This document shows positions 7,285-16,534 of a stretch of DNA of 64,000 nt, piece by piece. Below the pieces are notes generated by a model that saw only the letters and a list, made by a program, of their open reading frames with translations, was not told where the DNA came from and made no database searches. Numbering within the stretch: the first letter of the stretch is position 1; each line of letters opens with the position of its first letter. Location of the stretch: contig NZ_JACJRQ010000002.1 of NCBI RefSeq assembly GCF_014697355.1, positions 248,001-312,000 on the forward strand, in the 5' to 3' direction. The position numbers and the translations under genes were made by a program. The stretch is from Nostoc calcicola FACHB-3891. Lineage in GTDB: Bacteria > Cyanobacteriota > Cyanobacteriia > Cyanobacteriales > Nostocaceae.

Positions 7285-7751
7285 GAGATTTTCCTCCTAT
7301 GAGGTCAATCAAGAGGGATAAGTTGCTTGTGGTGAAAGAGCTTTAGGCTATCTCACACAATCTTTCGCTTGCCCGACAATCTACGCTAACACCTCAGGTA
7401 ATTTTAGACAGTTGATGTCAACGGTTGAACGGACTACAAAAGCAAGCCGAATCATTGTGCGCCAAGAGGGGGTAGGTTTGTCAATGCTGCGAAATGTTAA
7501 AAACGATTGTATAAAAAATAAATCAGCACGAAATAATCAGGTTTTCACCCCAATTTTCGTTACTTTACTTTACAAAAACTCAGTCCACAAACTTCCTGAC
7601 CACTGTTAATTAACAATCCCCAGTAGATAGCCAGAAGCCCATTAGCTCGTATAACACCTGTGGAAAACTGTTAAAATCCCTGTGGAAACCCTGTGGAATT
7701 AGTGAGGAAAATTGCAGCCAATGATAAGAATTACAAAAATGTCACTAAACG
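7285..7751. other. Intergenic region with DnaA-box-like cluster
   Basis: Divergent promoter region between DUF2811 and the MFS gene. A plus-strand frame from about 7335 to 7609 looks mildly protein-like (GERALGYLTQSFACPT, then VERTTKASRIIVRQEG) but I recognise no family, and it has no convincing start. The right part holds the TGTGGA cluster at 7659-7700. Confidence 0.4.
7659..7700 (-). promoter_or_regulatory. Three phased DnaA-box-like sites
   Basis: TGTGGAAAA (7659-7667) is the exact complement of the cyanobacterial DnaA box TTTTCCACA. TGTGGAAAC (7681-7689) and TGTGGAATT (7692-7700) differ from it at the end. Spacing of 22 and 11 bp puts all three on the same face of the helix. The cluster sits 50-90 bp upstream of the MFS start. 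It may be a DnaA-bound regulatory site; origin activity is speculative. Confidence 0.4.
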
Positions 7752-9032
7752 ATGACATTTAAGCTGATGAAATTAGTTTCCCAATCCCATTTATCCTCCT
7801 GGTTACCCTCGATACATCCCCAGGTATGGATTTTGGCGATTGGTAGATTTTTTTCCGAAGTTGGCACCGGCTTTACCCTGTTTTACGCTCCCATTTTTTT
7901 TGTCAACGAAGTAGGTTTATCTGCAACCGCCGTTGGCATAGCCTTAGCTAGCGCCTCGATTTCCGGCATTGTAGGGCGGGTTGTGGGTGGTTCTTTGGCT
8001 GATTCTCTTAAGTGGGGACGCCGCCGCACTTTGTTGCTGGCCACGGCGATTTTAGCAATTGCTTCTTTAGTTTTTGCTGCAACCAATAATTTCACTATTT
8101 TGGTAATCGCTAGCTTGATTCACGGCTTAGGGATAGGTTTCTATTGGCCGGCTGTTGAAGCTGTTATTGCTGACGCCAGCGTTATTGAGAATCGCCGCGA
8201 AACTTTTGCCATTACCCGATTAGCAGATAATCTGGGTTTAGCGATGGGAATTACGCTCGCAGGATTTTTGATCGGAATAATTGGGAGTTATCGCTGGCTA
8301 TTTATTATTGATGCCATCTCTTTTTTAGTGTTTTTTGGCGTTATCTACGTGGGAATTGGTGAAACTGACAAACAAGAAATCGAGCATGAAAAAACACAAT
8401 ATTTTACTTCTTGGATGGCAGTATTTAGAGATAGTCGTTTCCTGGTCTACATCATAGCTAATATCTTTTTTACAATTTACATTTCCCAGATACATAGTAT
8501 CCTGCCGCTTTACTTCAAAAACTTTGTCATCGAAAGTACTGACAAAGGATTTGCTGAAACGATCATTAGCAGAATATTTGCTTGGCATCTGGTGATAGCT
8601 ATCATCTGTCAGTTGCCTGTTACCAGCGTCTTAAAACGTTTCTCTCACACACTCGCCCTCACTGTTTCCGCCATTCTTTGGGCAATTGGTTTTAGCCTCA
8701 TTTGGGTAAGCGGCACTGCTGCATCTCATAATTTGGTTTGGGCAACATTGGCATTGGGAGTATTTGCTGTGGCCATTGTTTCTTATACCCCATCTGCCGG
8801 GTCTTTAGTTGCTGAGTTAGCCCCGGAAAATCAACGCGGTGTTTATTTTTCCATCAACGCTTTGTGCTGGGCTGTGGGATCTTTTATTGGTCATCCTTTG
8901 GGTGGATGGGCATTAGACCAACCTCGAATGATTGCCGATCGCTTTTGGTTAGGCTTTTCTTTCAGCGTGGCGATCGCTGTGGCAATTTTACAATACTTGA
9001 ATCGAATTTTGGCTGATTCATCACCAAAATAG
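7752..9032 (+). CDS. Major facilitator superfamily transporter
   Basis: A 426-residue protein with about 12 predicted membrane helices in two six-helix halves. After helix 2 it has the MFS signature-like GGSLADSLKWGRRRTLLL, and helix 4-5 carries GLGIGFYWPAVEAVI. The central loop (about residues 212-225, TDKQEIEHEKTQY) is charged and cytoplasmic. The substrate cannot be read from the sequence; the general form resembles drug-efflux or metabolite exporters. It begins with ATG 7752. It is followed after 150 bp by the APH-like gene on the same strand, though a repeat-poor gap makes co-transcription uncertain. Confidence 0.88.
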   Translation: MTFKLMKLVSQSHLSSWLPSIHPQVWILAIGRFFSEVGTGFTLFYAPIFFVNEVGLSATAVGIALASASISGIVGRVVGGSLADSLKWGRRRTLLLATAILAIASLVFAATNNFTILVIASLIHGLGIGFYWPAVEAVIADASVIENRRETFAITRLADNLGLAMGITLAGFLIGIIGSYRWLFIIDAISFLVFFGVIYVGIGETDKQEIEHEKTQYFTSWMAVFRDSRFLVYIIANIFFTIYISQIHSILPLYFKNFVIESTDKGFAETIISRIFAWHLVIAIICQLPVTSVLKRFSHTLALTVSAILWAIGFSLIWVSGTAASHNLVWATLALGVFAVAIVSYTPSAGSLVAELAPENQRGVYFSINALCWAVGSFIGHPLGGWALDQPRMIADRFWLGFSFSVAIAVAILQYLNRILADSSPK

Positions 9033-9183
9033 TGTTATGCTCGTACTTAGAAAGCTTCTCAGGAGTTAAATCACAGTGGTACGTTGATACAACAAACAGG
9101 CAAATCATTATCACTCGCTGCGATCGGGCTAAAAGTTCGATAAATATTGATTTTTGTTTGTTGTACTTATCTCAGGATTTACT

Positions 9184-10089
9184 GTGAATATTCCTTTCTC
9201 CTATCTCGAAAAAATTCGTGCTATCTATCCCAATATCTCTATTGACCATGTGGACTTTAACCAAGATGGGATGGTCAATGATGTGGTAATTGTTAATCAT
9301 GAGATTGTGTGTCGCTTTGCCAAAGACGACTGGGGAAAACAAGTGCTTTCCCATGAAGCTAAGGTGTTGGAAGTGGTGCAAAAATATGTTGAACTGCGGG
9401 TTCCGTACTTTGAACACCTGGAAGAAGGCTTTGTGAGCTACAGATTTATTAAAGGTGAGCCGCTATCCCGTAACACCCTCCTCAAACTTAGTGAAGCATC
9501 ACAAGCATGTGTTATCTCCCAACTAGCCAGATTTCATCAACAATTGCACAGCATCCCAAATGAAGTTTTAGTGAATGCTGGGGTGTCTTCTTCTGGTGCA
9601 GAACGTTCCCGTGAAGATTGGTTGCAGTTGTATGAGCAAGTTCAAGAAACTCTTTTTCCTCACTTATGGCGTCATCAGCAAACTTGGATACATGAACTTT
9701 TTGCGCCCATCATTACAGGTGAACTTGACCTCACTTACACACCCGTACTAATCGACGGCGATAAGGCAGTGTATCACATTCTCTTTGATCCAATATCAGA
9801 GACCATCAACGGCCTGATTGATTTTGGCACAGCTGGTTTAGGCGACCCGGCTTCTGATATTGCTGTGCAACTCGGCAATTACGGAGAAAGTATTGTACAG
9901 CGTATGGAAAGCGACTATCCGATGTTACCGAGTGTCATAGACCGGGCGCGTTTCTGGGTGGGAACACTTGAACTTCAATGGGCTTTAGCTGGCATAAAAT
10001 TTAACGATATTTCATTATCGTTAGCGCATATTGGTTCTGCGAGAGAAATTCAACCTGTAGGTACAGGGATAAGTACAACATTTCATTAA
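9184..10089 (+). CDS. APH-family phosphotransferase-like protein
   Basis: About 301 residues from GTG 9184, chosen over the TTG at 9154 because AGGA lies about 7 bp upstream of the GTG. The fold is aminoglycoside-phosphotransferase-like: N-lobe GMVNDVVIVNHEIVCRFAK with the ATP-binding Lys, a helix Glu in SHEAKVLEVV, and C-lobe IDGDKAVYHILFDP followed by LIDFGTAGLGDPASDIA (DFG-equivalent metal site). The catalytic loop normally begins HGD; here it is DGD, so the His is replaced while the catalytic Asp is kept. The His in YHIL at the Asn position is known in some family members. The substrate is unknown; antibiotic resistance should not be assumed. Confidence 0.78.
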   Translation: MNIPFSYLEKIRAIYPNISIDHVDFNQDGMVNDVVIVNHEIVCRFAKDDWGKQVLSHEAKVLEVVQKYVELRVPYFEHLEEGFVSYRFIKGEPLSRNTLLKLSEASQACVISQLARFHQQLHSIPNEVLVNAGVSSSGAERSREDWLQLYEQVQETLFPHLWRHQQTWIHELFAPIITGELDLTYTPVLIDGDKAVYHILFDPISETINGLIDFGTAGLGDPASDIAVQLGNYGESIVQRMESDYPMLPSVIDRARFWVGTLELQWALAGIKFNDISLSLAHIGSAREIQPVGTGISTTFH

Positions 10090-10090
10090 T

Positions 10091-10215
10091 TCGTAGCGAA
10101 TTCTCTGCGTACCTTTGCGCTTACCTCTGCCCTCCTACCCTACGGGAAGGCGTTCGCGTAGCGTCTCGTAGAGAAGCGCCTATGCGTTTAAATTTCAACC
10201 CTCAATTCGCTACGA
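10091..10215. repeat. MITE-like element with 12-bp terminal inverted repeats
   Basis: TCGTAGCGAATT (10091-10102) is mirrored by AATTCGCTACGA (10204-10215). Inside is the common cyanobacterial repeat GGCGTTCGCGTAGCG...GAAGCGCC (about 10149-10180), itself hairpin-forming. It begins two bases after the stop codon of the APH-like gene. Confidence 0.5.
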
Positions 10216-10259
10216 TTTTACGCAAAGCTGTACTAAGTTAATTCTCTTTCCTACACAGA

Positions 10260-10910
10260 CTATCGGCGACGTTCTTGGAGCTTACGATACACCGATTTTA
10301 AATCAACTTGATGATGAGCTAGAGCTACCAAAGTATGATATAGCAAATCGGCGACTTCACCAGCGATCGCCTCTGGTTCATCATCCTTAAAAGCCATTAC
10401 CACCTCAGCGGTTTCCTCACCGATCTTTTTTAATATTTTGTTATCACCACCTGCTAATAACTTGCAGGTATAAGAACTTTCAATTGGATTGTCGCGGCGA
10501 TCGCATATTGTTTGAAATAATTGTGACAATGTATCCCCTGGTGGAGGAGCTATTTTTCCTTCTATTTGGTGAAAGCAACTCCGTTCTCCTGTGTGGCAAG
10601 CAATATCTCCTATTTGCTCCACCCCGACGAGCAACGCATCACTATCACAGTCATAACGGATACTCCGCACTTTTTGGATATGCCCAGAAGTCGCTCCCTT
10701 ATGCCAGAACTCTTGGCGAGAACGACTCCAAAACCAGGTTTCTTGTGTTTCCAAAGTCTTTTGTAACGACTCCTGATTCATCCACGCCATCATCAGGACA
10801 GTGCCATCCAAATAGTCTTGGACAATTGCAGGCACTAAACCCCGTTCATCGTAGCGAATTTCCTCAACAGGAATGGCGTAATGTAGGGAATGCGAATCGT
10901 TAGAATACAT
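10260..10910 (-). CDS. hisIE: Bifunctional phosphoribosyl-AMP cyclohydrolase / phosphoribosyl-ATP pyrophosphatase
   Basis: A 216-residue fusion for steps 2 and 3 of histidine synthesis. The N-terminal HisI domain (about 12-115) carries [39 protein letters not shown] and the metal-binding CHTGERSCF. The C-terminal HisE domain (about 122-216) has [29 protein letters not shown] and [12 protein letters not shown], the pyrophosphatase motif with its acidic Mg-binding residues. Length and order match other cyanobacterial HisIE fusions. ATG at 10910. Convergent with the APH-like gene; no other his genes are adjacent, as is usual in cyanobacteria where his genes are scattered. Confidence 0.95.
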   Translation of the reverse strand: MYSNDSHSLHYAIPVEEIRYDERGLVPAIVQDYLDGTVLMMAWMNQESLQKTLETQETWFWSRSRQEFWHKGATSGHIQKVRSIRYDCDSDALLVGVEQIGDIACHTGERSCFHQIEGKIAPPPGDTLSQLFQTICDRRDNPIESSYTCKLLAGGDNKILKKIGEETAEVVMAFKDDEPEAIAGEVADLLYHTLVALAHHQVDLKSVYRKLQERRR

Positions 10911-11012
10911 ACCAGATAGTCTGCTCTAATGAGAATAATTCATGGATTCACGATACCATTCTAAATAGGGCAGGTGGTATGTTTTTTTGAATTCAGCTGT
11001 CTTAATCTAGCT

Positions 11013-11201
11013 CTAAACAACAGCATTTCGTTCCATAGCAGAGTGCATCTTTACAGCACTCAAGGCGACTTGATGAGCTTTTGAAGCTTCACCATACCAA
11101 TGAATCGCCGAGTTAAACGCTGCCCGGTATAGATCCTGGTATGCCTCAGATAATCGAGTTTGAATATCTAAAGGCAAGTCTTCATTAGACTTGTATAACA
11201 T
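11013..11201 (-). CDS. ChaB-like small protein
   Basis: The 62 residues begin MLYKSNEDLPLDIQTRLSEA and continue YQDLYRAAFNSAIHWYGE, which is the ChaB family pattern (YKSNEDLP ... A..IYREAFNSA). E. coli ChaB is annotated as a cation-transport regulator of ChaA, but the evidence is thin and no transporter neighbour is present here. The C-terminus ASKAHQVALSAVKMHSAMERN departs from E. coli ChaB, which has a Lys-rich end. It starts with ATG 11201, divergent from hemL by about 105 bp. Confidence 0.75.
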   Translation of the reverse strand: MLYKSNEDLPLDIQTRLSEAYQDLYRAAFNSAIHWYGEASKAHQVALSAVKMHSAMERNAVV

Positions 11202-11306
11202 ATTATTATTTTTTGGTTCCGCTAATTTTATAGGATAGAAGTTCTAAGCAGCTTTTGACCCTATCCTAAGATAGAGCTTTTTATTGCCCACTGTTAGGAG
11301 AGAACC

Positions 11307-12605
11307 TTGGTAAATACCCCGATTAAAACAACAAAATCACAAGAAGTCTTTGCGGCTGCTCAAAACCTGATGCCAGGAGGAGTCAGTTCTCCAGTTCGTG
11401 CTTTTAAATCTGTAGGCGGACAACCCATCGTTTTCGATCGCGTTAAAGACGCGTATATTTGGGATGTAGATGGCAACCAGTACATAGACTATGTAGGCAC
11501 CTGGGGCCCGGCTATTTGCGGTCATGCTCACCCCGAAGTCATCGCCGCATTGCATGAAGCCCTAGACAAAGGCACTAGTTTCGGTGCCCCTTCAGTACTA
11601 GAAAATGTCCTGGCAGAAATGGTCATTGATGCCGTTCCCAGCATCGAAATGGTCAGATTTGTTAACTCTGGAACTGAAGCCTGTATGGGAGTTTTGCGGG
11701 TGATGCGGGCTTTCACCAACCGAGAAAAAATCATCAAGTTTGAAGGCTGCTACCACGGACACGCTGATTCATTTTTAGTGAAGGCGGGTTCTGGTGTTGC
11801 CACACTTGGTTTACCAGACTCGCCAGGAGTACCGAAATCTGCAACTAGCGGCACTCTCACGGCGCCTTACAATGACCTAGAAGCCGTGAAAGCCTTGTTT
11901 GAAGAAAACAAAGATGAAATTGCTGGTGTCATTCTTGAGCCAGTAGTCGGTAATGCTGGGTTTATTGCGCCTGATGCTGGTTTCCTGGAAGGATTACGCG
12001 AACTTACTCACGAGTATGGGGCGTTGTTGGTGTTTGACGAAGTAATGACGGGCTTCCGCATTGCTTACGGTGGCGCTCAAGAAAAGTTTGGCGTAACTCC
12101 CGATTTAACAACTTTGGGCAAGGTGATTGGCGGCGGTTTGCCTGTGGGAGCCTATGGTGGTCGTCGGGATATCATGTCATTGATTGCCCCCGCTGGCCCC
12201 GTATATCAAGCCGGGACTCTTTCAGGTAATCCCCTAGCCATGACTGCTGGGATTAAGACTTTGGAATTACTGCAAAAACCCGGTACTTACGAGTATCTTG
12301 ACCGAATCACTAAGAAGCTGGCAGATGGTTTGCTACAAGTAGCTAAAGAAACTGGTCATGCGGTCTGTGGTGGTCAAATCAGCGCGATGTTCGGCTTATT
12401 CTTTACTTCTGGCCCAGTTCACAACTACGAAGATGCGAAAAAGTCTGATACAGGTAAGTTCGGACGTTTCCATCGCGCTATGTTAGAGCGCGGTATTTAC
12501 TTAGCACCTTCTCAATATGAGGCTGGGTTTACGTCTTTGGCTCACACCGAGGAAGATATTGAACAGACTTTAGCAGCTGCGCGGGATGTATTGTCTAATT
12601 TATGA
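11307..12605 (+). CDS. hemL: Glutamate-1-semialdehyde 2,1-aminomutase
   Basis: A 432-residue PLP enzyme that converts glutamate-1-semialdehyde to 5-aminolevulinate, the last step of the C5 route to heme, chlorophyll and bilins. Visible landmarks are [59 protein letters not shown] and PLP-lysine Lys272 in [18 protein letters not shown]. The start is an unusual TTG at 11307, supported by TAGGAG six bases upstream and by the N-terminus [20 protein letters not shown] typical of the cyanobacterial enzyme. It has its own promoter region shared divergently with the ChaB-like gene and a candidate terminator at 12680-12721. Confidence 0.96.
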   Translation: MVNTPIKTTKSQEVFAAAQNLMPGGVSSPVRAFKSVGGQPIVFDRVKDAYIWDVDGNQYIDYVGTWGPAICGHAHPEVIAALHEALDKGTSFGAPSVLENVLAEMVIDAVPSIEMVRFVNSGTEACMGVLRVMRAFTNREKIIKFEGCYHGHADSFLVKAGSGVATLGLPDSPGVPKSATSGTLTAPYNDLEAVKALFEENKDEIAGVILEPVVGNAGFIAPDAGFLEGLRELTHEYGALLVFDEVMTGFRIAYGGAQEKFGVTPDLTTLGKVIGGGLPVGAYGGRRDIMSLIAPAGPVYQAGTLSGNPLAMTAGIKTLELLQKPGTYEYLDRITKKLADGLLQVAKETGHAVCGGQISAMFGLFFTSGPVHNYEDAKKSDTGKFGRFHRAMLERGIYLAPSQYEAGFTSLAHTEEDIEQTLAAARDVLSNL

Positions 12606-12679
12606 CAATCAAACTGTTAGTTACTGAGTTAAAACAACGGCTATAACGTTGCTCATTTAAGACCTATCACTCAGCAATC

Positions 12680-12721
12680 AGAGTGGCGGCTTTCGACCAT
12701 TGGGGTTTGAGTCGCCGCTCT
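12680..12721 (+). terminator. Hairpin downstream of hemL
   Basis: AGAGTGGCGGC pairs with GTCGCCGCTCT (two mismatches) across a 20-nt loop, 75 bp after the hemL stop. There is no strong T-run, so termination is only suggested. Confidence 0.35.
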
Positions 12722-12867
12722 GAACTTTGATAACTTTGCACTATTGAGCAGTTACAAATTCTAAAATCATACAAATAAACTCGTAGAGAACGATGTTTAC
12801 TACGAGAAATATATATTTATCAGAGTTTCTGCTAAATAGTATTACAATTTGTACCCCTACCCAAAAA

Positions 12868-13698
12868 TTACAAGTCAGGAGGTAAAATCACGTTATCAAT
12901 GGCGTGGATTACACCATTGCTGGCTGTGATGTCAGCTTGAGTGACTTTAGCATCATTGACAGTCACACCATTAGCAGGATCGACTTTAACGTTAATTGCC
13001 CCACCTTCAAGGCTTTTAACTTCACCAGACTTCAAATCAGTAGACAATATCTTACCAGGCACAACATGGTAAGTTAAGAGCTTGAGTAACACTTCTTTGT
13101 TCTCTGGCTTCAACAAATCTCGCACAGCGTCCGCTGGCAATTTTGCAAAGGCTGCATCTGTGGGCGCAAAAATCGTCAAGTTGTCTTTGCCTTGTAAAGC
13201 TTCAGTCAATCCAGCTGCTTTCAAAGCCTTGGTTAAGGTTGTAAAAGAGGCGTTTGATTCTGCCAAGGCTAACAAATTTTTGCCTTGAGTTTCGCTTGTC
13301 CCAGCTGGTGGTGGAGTTGCAGGTAAGGTAGATGGTGTTTCTGTGGGTGGTGTGGTGGGTTGAGTTTCAGGGGTAGAAGGTGTGGTGCTACCACCACGGT
13401 TGTAGGGAGGCTCGTTAAAAATACTTGGTCTGGGATTTAACACCCCACCCCCACTGCTTTGGGCTACTTGTTGGCCTTTGGTATTGCCCTTTTCTACTTC
13501 TGAAACAGCCTTAGCCGGTGTGTACTGAGCGTTTGTTTGAAGACCTTGACCTCGGTTATAAGGGGCTTCGTTGAAAATACTGGGGTTAGGATTTAATACC
13601 TCTTTGGCATCAGATGGTAGAGTAATCAGAAGACTGAAACTACTCAATCCCGCTATCCCTGCCAACGTTGTCAGTAATTTGCTGTAATTTGTCTTCAT
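12868..13698 (-). CDS. Secreted fasciclin (FAS1) domain protein
   Basis: A 276-residue protein with an N-terminal signal peptide (YSKLLTTLAGIAGLSSFSLL). It then has two near-identical motifs, VLNPNPSIFNEAPYNRG and VLNPRPSIFNEPPYNRG, about 55 residues apart. A Pro/Thr-rich linker (about 104-135) follows, then one FAS1 domain (about 140-276) with NASFTTLTKALKAAGL, LTIFAPTDAAFAKLP, LLTYHVVPGKILS and NGVIHAIDNVILPP. FAS1 domains act in cell adhesion or surface matrices. The repeated SIFNE.PYNRG motif recurs in cyanobacterial secreted proteins, but its role is unknown to me. ATG at 13698. Confidence 0.92.
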   Translation of the reverse strand: MKTNYSKLLTTLAGIAGLSSFSLLITLPSDAKEVLNPNPSIFNEAPYNRGQGLQTNAQYTPAKAVSEVEKGNTKGQQVAQSSGGGVLNPRPSIFNEPPYNRGGSTTPSTPETQPTTPPTETPSTLPATPPPAGTSETQGKNLLALAESNASFTTLTKALKAAGLTEALQGKDNLTIFAPTDAAFAKLPADAVRDLLKPENKEVLLKLLTYHVVPGKILSTDLKSGEVKSLEGGAINVKVDPANGVTVNDAKVTQADITASNGVIHAIDNVILPPDL

Positions 13699-14343
13699 AA
13701 ATTTTGTTTGTCTTTTTTGTTCACAGGTTACATAAAGATTTATAACATTTTGCTATGCACAAAATCTAACGCAAGAGGGAAGTAGGATTTTTATCGGGAA
13801 ATACTTGGTGCTAGTGAGGTTAAATATCAAACTTGGCTTAGAGATGATAAGTATTAAATATATCTAGCATATTATATTTAATGTAAATTGAGTAGATTTT
13901 ATTCTTCACACTCAAAGGAGTTGAAAAGCTTTAACTGGTGTAGTGCAAATTCTCAAAAAGTATGAAAATCTCACATTTAAAAGCGATCGCTAACGATAAC
14001 ATCCGACAATTGACATCTAATATTTTTAGGTAATTTATGGTCAGTTAAAAAATTACGTTAAGAAAAGAGCGATCGCCAAAAATCGTGTAGCTTATGATAC
14101 CTTGTACACCACATTCCTTTAACCAGCAGAGATCGTATATTGTTGATGTATATTCAGCATTTAGTAAATGCATAGTTGAACTTCTGAGTTAAATACTCTA
14201 TTTAACTCAGAAGTTCAAGAAATTGTGTAGCGATCGCCTTTAACGAAGGTAAAATTTTTTATGCGAACAAGAAAGACAGGCACGCAGAAAATTGTCGCTA
14301 TTAGTGCTTAAAAATTTTTTAAATTTAGAAATTGGACAAGTTT
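13699..14343. other. Gene-free stretch with a long perfect hairpin
   Basis: Divergent region between the fasciclin gene and the secreted protein at 14344. Contains GCGATCGC-type sites (about 13983, 14070, 14230) and the 43-nt hairpin at 14176-14218. No RNA gene or promoter could be assigned with confidence. Confidence 0.4.
14176..14218. repeat. Perfect 20-bp-stem hairpin with 3-nt loop
   Basis: Arms TTGAACTTCTGAGTTAAATA and TATTTAACTCAGAAGTTCAA enclose CTC. It is unrelated to the GTAGAGACG palindromes and lies about 125 bp before the secreted-protein start. Confidence 0.8.
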
Positions 14344-14910
14344 ATGGTTGTATCAAAAAAGCTTTTTGCCCATCTTAAGATTCACCGTCAAATTTCTGTT
14401 ATTGCTTGCACTATTGCTACTGTAATCCTTGGTGTTGAATTTAGTCTCACCGGGCAATCAGCCCATGCTCAGGTTGCCACCCTCAATTGTGTAGGGACAG
14501 AGAATGTTACTTACAGTCCCTCTCTGACATTAAATCCCAAGCCAACTAATATCAACATAAACGGTCAATTTCAGATATGCAATGGTGATGCTCAAATTAT
14601 TGGAGGATACTACAGTAATATCATTCAATCTCCTAACTCATCATGTGTTCAACTAACTTCATTTCCCACCAACTTTACATATTTTTGGAGTGATGGGACA
14701 ACGAGTATTGTATCTTTCGGTGCTGAAGTTGTAACTGGAGGTGTAGGTGTGATAAGTGTAACATCTCCTGGATACGTTACTTCTGGACGGTATCAAGGTA
14801 GCCAGGTAGTAAAAACTCTTACTCTTGTCGCATCACAATTAACAGGATGTGTAACTACTGGTATTGCTCAATCCACCGGTGTGGTAACACTGACTTTTGC
14901 AAATTTATAA
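14344..14910 (+). CDS. Secreted protein of unknown function
   Basis: About 188 residues from ATG 14344; a TTG at 14332 would add four residues and is less likely. The N-terminus has a basic start (VVSKKLFAHLKIHR), a hydrophobic stretch ISVIACTIATVILGVEF and a likely cleavage after AHA in GQSAHAQVA, so it is exported. The mature part is Thr/Ser/Gly-rich with beta-strand character and four cysteines (NCVG, ICNG, SCVQ, GCVT), probably forming two disulfides in the periplasm. I recognise no family. It is flanked by long intergenic regions on both sides and has no operon partner. Confidence 0.65.
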   Translation: MVVSKKLFAHLKIHRQISVIACTIATVILGVEFSLTGQSAHAQVATLNCVGTENVTYSPSLTLNPKPTNININGQFQICNGDAQIIGGYYSNIIQSPNSSCVQLTSFPTNFTYFWSDGTTSIVSFGAEVVTGGVGVISVTSPGYVTSGRYQGSQVVKTLTLVASQLTGCVTTGIAQSTGVVTLTFANL

Positions 14911-15586
14911 GATTTTAGAAAGCTCGCTCTTAAGAGAGTTCCAAAAATAAAATCTAGAGTCAACTCTATATGAGAATAATAATTATTCTTATCTTATATA
15001 GACAAATGAAGTGAGAGGCTGTTAACACCAGTCTCTTCCTTCAGAAGTATTAAAAAAGAACTCAGAATTCAGAATTCAGAATTCAGAATGCAATCAGTGG
15101 GGGAGCAAAAACGCCGTTTATTCAGACGCCAGTCGCACAGAATTCAATTCTGTTAGCGGATAGCTAAGATTTAGCCCATTCTGATGACTGACGCCTCTAT
15201 TCTTTCTTGTTAAAAATAACTCTCACCTGAGAATTCTGATTTATAAGTTAGCGATCGCTATCCTGTTTGATAAGGGTGGCTTTGCTGTATACACTGAAGT
15301 TAGTTTATTTATATACAACAAATTAATTTATTTAATTATTTGATATCTATATTTTAATAAATCATATATTTTTGCTAAAAATCAAGCAATTAGTGAAATA
15401 GATAACTAAGTAACAACTTCTTTCCTACTCAAATAATACCTAAATTTTTTTAATAAACCGTAAAGAACGCAAAGCAAGAGATAACTAATGTTATGGCAGG
15501 AAAGGAGTAATACCAATAAAATTTACTTAAACTAAAGATACAATTGTAAAGTTAAGAAGTTAATCAGTAGTTATAAGGTATGAATT
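14911..15586. other. Gene-free stretch with repeats
   Basis: Holds an AT hairpin AGAATAA / TTATTCT (14973-14989), the GAATTCA tandem at 15063-15089 and a degenerate copy of the GTTAGCG...TAGCCCATTCTGA repeat (about 15150-15183) also seen at 33008-33036. The rest is AT-rich leader of the GST gene. Confidence 0.5.
15063..15089. repeat. GAATTCA tandem repeat
   Basis: Head-to-tail copies of the 7-bp unit CAGAATT, the inverse of the tandem at 2472-2500. Confidence 0.7.
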
Positions 15587-16381
15587 ATGCTAGAATTATA
15601 CCAGTGGGAACTATCGCAATACTCAGAAAAAGTGCGGCTAATTTTAGATTTTAAAGGATTAGATTACCGCAAAATAGAGGTTACGCCTGGGATTGGACAG
15701 GTAGAATTGTTCCGGCTGACTGGTCAAAGACAAGTTCCAGTATTAAAGGATGGTAATAGATATATTGTAGATTCTACGGAGATTGCTAAGTATTTAGACT
15801 TAGAGTATCCCGATCGCCCGATAATACCACAAGATGCCAAAAAACGAGGTTTAACTTTATTAATAGAAGAATGGGCGGATGAGTCCATCGGAATCAAAGG
15901 CCGCAAAGCGCTATTTGCCGCCATCAGTCAAGATCAAAATTTCCGCAAGTCTTTATTACCCACTTCAACACCAGATATATTTAAAAGCCTAGTTGAAGGA
16001 GTACCCAGCGACTTGCTGACCCTGTTTGGTATTGGGGTAGGTTATAGTCCAGAGGTAATACAGTCAGCGATCGCATCCTTAAAACAAGACTTGGAAGCCT
16101 TAACATTATTATTGGCGGATAGTCCTTATTTAACAGGAGATGAGCCGACTTTAGCTGACTTAGCAGTGGCAGGTTTATCGATATTGCTGAAATTCCCCGA
16201 TGGTCCTTATCTAGATTTACCAGCATCTATCAGAGGAAAAGGACTGCCAATATTAGCCGAGAATCCTGATTATGCAGCATTTTTTAGTTGGCGCGATCGC
16301 CTTTACGCCCAATTTCGCAAACCTTTAATTAGCACCACTCCACCATCGGGAAGTGCGCCAACTTCGATTCAGATTGATTAA
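15587..16381 (+). CDS. Glutathione S-transferase family protein
   Basis: A 264-residue soluble protein. The N-terminal thioredoxin-like domain (about 1-77) has LYQWELSQYSEKVRLILDFKGL, the cis-Pro loop RQVPVLKDG and the glutathione-contact DSTEIAKYLD. The helical C-domain carries DSPYLTGDEPTLADLAVAGL, the N-capping box of GSTs. The first-strand sequence has Ser (LSQYSEK) as the probable catalytic residue and no Cys. The substrate is unknown. The last 20 residues are a Pro/Ser/Thr tail. ATG at 15587. The following gene lies 150 bp downstream, across tandem repeats. Confidence 0.9.
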   Translation: MLELYQWELSQYSEKVRLILDFKGLDYRKIEVTPGIGQVELFRLTGQRQVPVLKDGNRYIVDSTEIAKYLDLEYPDRPIIPQDAKKRGLTLLIEEWADESIGIKGRKALFAAISQDQNFRKSLLPTSTPDIFKSLVEGVPSDLLTLFGIGVGYSPEVIQSAIASLKQDLEALTLLLADSPYLTGDEPTLADLAVAGLSILLKFPDGPYLDLPASIRGKGLPILAENPDYAAFFSWRDRLYAQFRKPLISTTPPSGSAPTSIQID

Positions 16382-16383
16382 GT

Positions 16384-16515
16384 AATAGGGAGTTAGGAGT
16401 GAAGAGTGAGGAGTTAGGAGTGAGGTATTAGAAAGTCTGAACTGATAAATTCTCAATTTTGAACTCTAAATTTCTAACTCTTAACTCCTAACTCCTAACT
16501 CAGCACTCCCTGTTT
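16384..16515. repeat. Heptamer repeats in inverted arrangement
   Basis: GGAGTTAGGAGTGA-type purine units (16389-16422) face TAACTCCTAACTCCTAACTC-type units (about 16478-16502), giving a large imperfect hairpin between the GST and HerA-like genes. Confidence 0.6.
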
Positions 16516-16534
16516 GACTAATGACAAATGACCA

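Noticed and set aside
7335-7609. Possible gene between DUF2811 and the MFS transporter
   Set aside because: The opening resembles protein, but there is no good start, the end is a Lys/Asn-rich low-complexity tail, and I know no homologue; it might be a remnant.
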